From contig NZ_JADBEF010000001.1 of assembly GCF_014873535.1 (NCBI RefSeq), forward strand, positions 7,006,001 to 7,070,000: 64,000 bases of DNA, written 5' to 3'. The position numbers were made by a program, and so were the translations under genes. This DNA is from Nonomuraea africana. GTDB taxonomy: Bacteria > Actinomycetota > Actinomycetes > Streptosporangiales > Streptosporangiaceae. Positions 61,598 through 64,000 of the stretch are shown here, one piece after another (position 1 is the stretch's first letter; each line of letters begins with the position of its first letter). The notes beneath the pieces were generated by a model. That model searched no databases and was not told the DNA's origin. It worked only from the letters and a program-made list of their open reading frames with translations.

Positions 61598-62302
61598 TTA
61601 GGCGAGCCGCCAGGAGAGGAAGCCCTCGGTAGCATCGGCCTGGACAAAACCCGCCCCGACCAGCTCCTCTTCGATCGTCTCCCGCACAGGACGGTAGGCG
61701 TGGCCGATGATCTCCTCCTCATTGATCACCTTGTCACCTTCGGTGATCCGGTAGAGGTAACGGGCCTTGCACGCCTCCTCGCTCGACTCGAGGATCTCCG
61801 AGAGGACCGTGTACGTGTGACGGCCCACCTGACGTGAGCCGGACTCCTGGAGAGGGCGCGGCTGGGGGGCACCGCCATCGCGCCAGGTGAAAACCAACAG
61901 CCCACCAGGTTCCAGCTGACTTGCCAGCACCGGCCAGAGGCGCTTTCGGTAGTCAGGCTCCAGGGCGTACATCACGTTGATCATCACCATGGCCTCGACC
62001 GGCTCATCCAGATCAACGCTCAGCGCGTCATAGGGAAGCACGGTGACTCGCTTGAGCAGTTCCGTGCGCTCATTCAGTCGGGACAGCAATACCCCGCGCA
62101 TACCGGTCGAGGGCTCCAGCGCGAAGATCTCCGCTGGCGTCGAGTCGGCGAGCGATGTGGTGATCAGGCCGGTTCCCGCACCGATCTCCAGGATGCTCCG
62201 CCGTATCCCGGCGAGAAGCGAGGGAAGTTTCTCACGGACCCCCGGTACGTGCCCGTCTTCATGGAGCAGGTCATAGAAGGGGAGAGAGATGAAGTCGGTC
62301 AT
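61598..62302 (-). CDS. SAM-dependent methyltransferase (class I)
   Basis: 234 aa from ATG 62302 (MTDFISLPFYDLLHED); ATG 62344 would add 14 residues. The SAM motif ILEIGAGTGLITTSLAD is at residues about 37-53, EIFALEPSTGM is the acidic loop after beta-2, and AMVMINVMYAL and LEPGGLLVFTW are later motifs. No transit or membrane segment. The acceptor is unknown. It is the last gene of module 5 and reads away from the att relic 170 bp behind its start. Confidence 0.86.
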   Translation of the reverse strand: MTDFISLPFYDLLHEDGHVPGVREKLPSLLAGIRRSILEIGAGTGLITTSLADSTPAEIFALEPSTGMRGVLLSRLNERTELLKRVTVLPYDALSVDLDEPVEAMVMINVMYALEPDYRKRLWPVLASQLEPGGLLVFTWRDGGAPQPRPLQESGSRQVGRHTYTVLSEILESSEEACKARYLYRITEGDKVINEEEIIGHAYRPVRETIEEELVGAGFVQADATEGFLSWRLA

Positions 62303-62370
62303 GGCGGGCAACGCTATCCCAGGCACAGGAACCTGCAGGGACATCTTCGACATCTGAAGGGGTGACCAGG

Positions 62371-62515
62371 GTTGCGATCCGGGTTGCAATGCAGGGGCGT
62401 TCCAAGGGGTTCAGGAAGGACCGGGCACTGCTTCTGACCTGCATTGAACGATCCGGAACGGGCCGAACTGGATCTTTAATCCGTAGGTTCCTGGTTCGAG
62501 CCTCGGGCGCCCTAC
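62371..62515 (+). other. Decayed att relic with paired GTTGCR repeats (right end of module 5)
   Basis: GTTGCG (62371) and GTTGCA (62383), 12 bases apart, then CTGACCTGCATTGAAC, then a degraded core from 62474 (ctttaatccgtaggttcc, ggttcgagcc, cgggcgccctacc) with about three substitutions and one missing T. Arrangement matches 11765-11904. Confidence 0.65.
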
Positions 62516-62533
62516 CGCCCCACACCCATCTGA

Positions 62534-62821
62534 GTGGTGCAGCGCTGGCTGCTGGCGCACCCGCGTTTCAGCCTGCACTTCACCCCGACCTACTCTTCCT
62601 GGATCAACCAGGTCGAACGCTGGTTCGCCGAGCTGGAACGGCGGCCGCCTGGATCGGGGCGTGTTCTCTCGCTGGATGTGCTGAAGACCGCGCTGGCGAA
62701 CTGGATCGAGGTCTGGAACGACAACGCCCTGCCCTTCGCCTGGGCCAAGACCGCCGACCAGATCATCGACCGGGTTCTCCGCCTATCGGCTCAGCGGCAT
62801 GAGTCCGATGCTCTCCCGTGA
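62534..62821 (+). pseudogene. IS630-family transposase C-terminal fragment
   Basis: HPRFSLHFTPTYSSWINQVERWFAELERR and KTALANWIEVWNDNALPFAWAKTADQIIDRV are the end of an IS630 transposase, including the catalytic Glu in NQVERWF. The first two Asp motifs are missing. The fragment begins about 18 bases after the att relic, so the deletion ends near the att site. Confidence 0.78.
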
Positions 62822-63000
62822 GGCCGCGGCAATCAACCGTGCTCGGCTTCCGTGGCCGAAGAGCACAAGGTCGTGACCCGGCAGGACGCCCGCTGATATG
62901 GGCTGAGCGTGCGCGTTAGCGCGCCGTCAGGCCGGTGATAGCGGCGGCAGCCATCGTTCTGAGTGCAGGCAAGACCCACCAAGGTGAACGAGGAGATCTC

Positions 63001-63279
63001 ATGTCGAAGACGACGCTGTCCGAGCTGGTCACCGCCCGCGTCGAGCGCGCCCAGACGAAGGCCGAGCAGACGATGACCACGGCTCACACCGCCGTCGAGC
63101 AGGCCTCCATCAGGGCTGCTGAGGCCGAGCGGCTCGCCGCCGAGCAGGAGCAGGTCGATGTCCGGGCGGTGACTGAGCAGGTGCGCGCCGAAGCGCTCGC
63201 GCAGGGCAAGCAGTTCGCCGACTCCCTCAACGCTCAGGCGGCACAGCTCAAGGCGTGGGCCGCCGACGCCAACCGCTAG
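63001..63279 (+). CDS. Small coiled-coil protein
   Basis: 92 aa from ATG 63001 with GAGGAG upstream. Nearly all residues (TARVERAQTKAEQTMTTAHT ... AERLAAEQEQVDVRAVTEQVRAEALAQG) form heptads of Ala, Glu, Gln and Arg, so a long helix or coiled coil. No Cys, no membrane segment. It stands 67 bp before the next serine hydrolase start; co-transcription is likely. Confidence 0.72.
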   Translation: MSKTTLSELVTARVERAQTKAEQTMTTAHTAVEQASIRAAEAERLAAEQEQVDVRAVTEQVRAEALAQGKQFADSLNAQAAQLKAWAADANR

Positions 63280-63346
63280 CCAATGGCCCAGTGCTCCAGG
63301 TGAGCGCCGTGGCGTCCGTACACACTGCATGAAGAGGAGAGGGAAC

Positions 63347-64000
63347 GTGTCACAGGAAACGCTGTCCGATTTCGTCGAGGCGACGGCCACGAAGTTCGGC
63401 ATCCCCGGCGTCTGCGCCGGGGTGTGGGCCGACGGCACGGAGATCTACGCCGGTCACGGCGTGACCAGCATCGACAACCCGCTACCCGTCGATGAGCAGA
63501 CGCTGTTTCTGTTGGGGTCGGTCACCAAGACCTTCACGGCGACCGCGCTGATGCGTCTGGTCGCCGAGGGCGGGGTCGAGCTGGAGGCCCCTGTGCACCG
63601 CTATGTCCCCGAGGCCCCGGTCTCGGCCGAGATCACCGTGGCGCATCTGCTCAACCACACCGCGGGCCTGGGCTGGGGGGTCATCACCGACACCGGCGAG
63701 GGCGATGACGCCGTGGCCCGGTATGTGGCCAAGATGGCCGAGGTCGAGATGATCGCCCCGGTCGGCGCTCGCGCCTCCTACAGCCAAGCGGGCTACAACC
63801 TGATCGGGCACGTCATCGAGAAGGTCACCGGCCAGCCCTACGACCAGGCCGTCGCCTCACTGGTGCTCGAACCGGCAGGGCTGTCGAACACGTTCTTCTC
63901 CCACAACGACGTCATGACGCGGCGCTTCGCCGTAGGACATGACAAAGGTGAGGACGGCACGCTGTCGATTTCGCGGCCGTGGCGGCACTGGCGCGGGGAC
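63347..64000 (+). CDS. Serine hydrolase, N-terminal part (runs off window)
   Basis: At least 218 aa from GTG 63347, preceded by GAGGAGAGGG. SxxK in FLLGSVTKTFTATAL, the local motif ITVAHLLNHTAGLGW, and YxxxG-type YSQAGYNLIGHVIEKVTG give a class C beta-lactamase-like fold. No signal peptide. It is the fourth such enzyme in the window, after 22173, 49363 and 59304. The 3' end and third box lie beyond 64000. Confidence 0.86.
   Translation, partial: MSQETLSDFVEATATKFGIPGVCAGVWADGTEIYAGHGVTSIDNPLPVDEQTLFLLGSVTKTFTATALMRLVAEGGVELEAPVHRYVPEAPVSAEITVAHLLNHTAGLGWGVITDTGEGDDAVARYVAKMAEVEMIAPVGARASYSQAGYNLIGHVIEKVTGQPYDQAVASLVLEPAGLSNTFFSHNDVMTRRFAVGHDKGEDGTLSISRPWRHWRGD

Noticed and set aside
13319..62515. 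Additional tRNA-Lys genes at the att copies
   Set aside because: Each copy contains only the 3' half, from the anticodon loop. The acceptor 5' strand and D-arm are absent, so none can fold as a tRNA.
1..64000. CRISPR arrays
   Set aside because: I saw no regularly spaced short repeats with unique spacers and no cas-like genes. The repeats present are att cores, leaders and IS ends.

Overview
This is high-GC actinomycete DNA. The proteins resemble those of Streptosporangiales such as Nonomuraea or Streptosporangium, but I cannot fix the genus. Apart from the tail of an acyl-CoA dehydrogenase and an intact tRNA-Lys(TTT) at 410-485, nearly everything is accessory DNA stacked downstream of that tRNA. 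Copies of the tRNA 3' half (about 40-50 bp att cores) recur at 13319-13365, 16291-16337 and 33040-33090, perfect or nearly so, and at 11868, 15862 and 62474, decayed. I read the window as a tandem pile of elements that integrated one after another into the same tRNA gene.

Module 1 (about 490-13319) is a pSAM2-type actinomycete integrative and conjugative element (AICE). Its minus-strand operon encodes, in order, two small proteins, an FtsK/TraB-like DNA pump, a RepSA-type initiator, an excisionase and a tyrosine integrase, with overlapping stop and start codons. A GntR/KorSA-like regulator and paired inverted operator-like repeats lie upstream. Cargo includes an XRE regulator with a flavoprotein, several small hypotheticals and a striking nested inverted repeat. 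Modules 2 and 3 (13366-16291) hold a membrane-protein pair and then a stub.

Module 4 (16338-33040) begins with an integrase remnant. It then carries an ATP-binding protein, VOC and MFS genes, a secreted S15 peptidase, secreted and cytoplasmic hydrolases, frameshifted PPOX and DUF998 genes, a chimeric dehalogenase/AraC remnant, three tandem LysR paralogues and a GlxA-type regulator. It ends with an 817-aa NACHT NTPase whose stop codon lies inside the att core. A 56-aa transmembrane peptide is divergent from the NACHT gene.

Module 5 (33091-62474) is a mosaic. It has a CPBP protease with a broken histidine kinase, a CAP-domain lipoprotein, an IS graveyard (IS5, IS481, IS256, IS3, IS110, IS30), SDR/LysR and XRE/SDR pairs, a partly duplicated pRiA4b-ORF3-like gene, a small HTH protein with two palindromic operators ahead of a serine hydrolase, and many truncated genes. 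It ends with a serine hydrolase, an unknown 135-aa protein and a methyltransferase. After the last relic come an IS630 fragment, a coiled-coil protein and the start of another serine hydrolase running off the window.

The best candidates for something undescribed are the NACHT/small-TM locus at an att junction, the att array itself, an approximately 80-bp leader repeated three times, and the autoregulated-looking HTH/serine-hydrolase pair.
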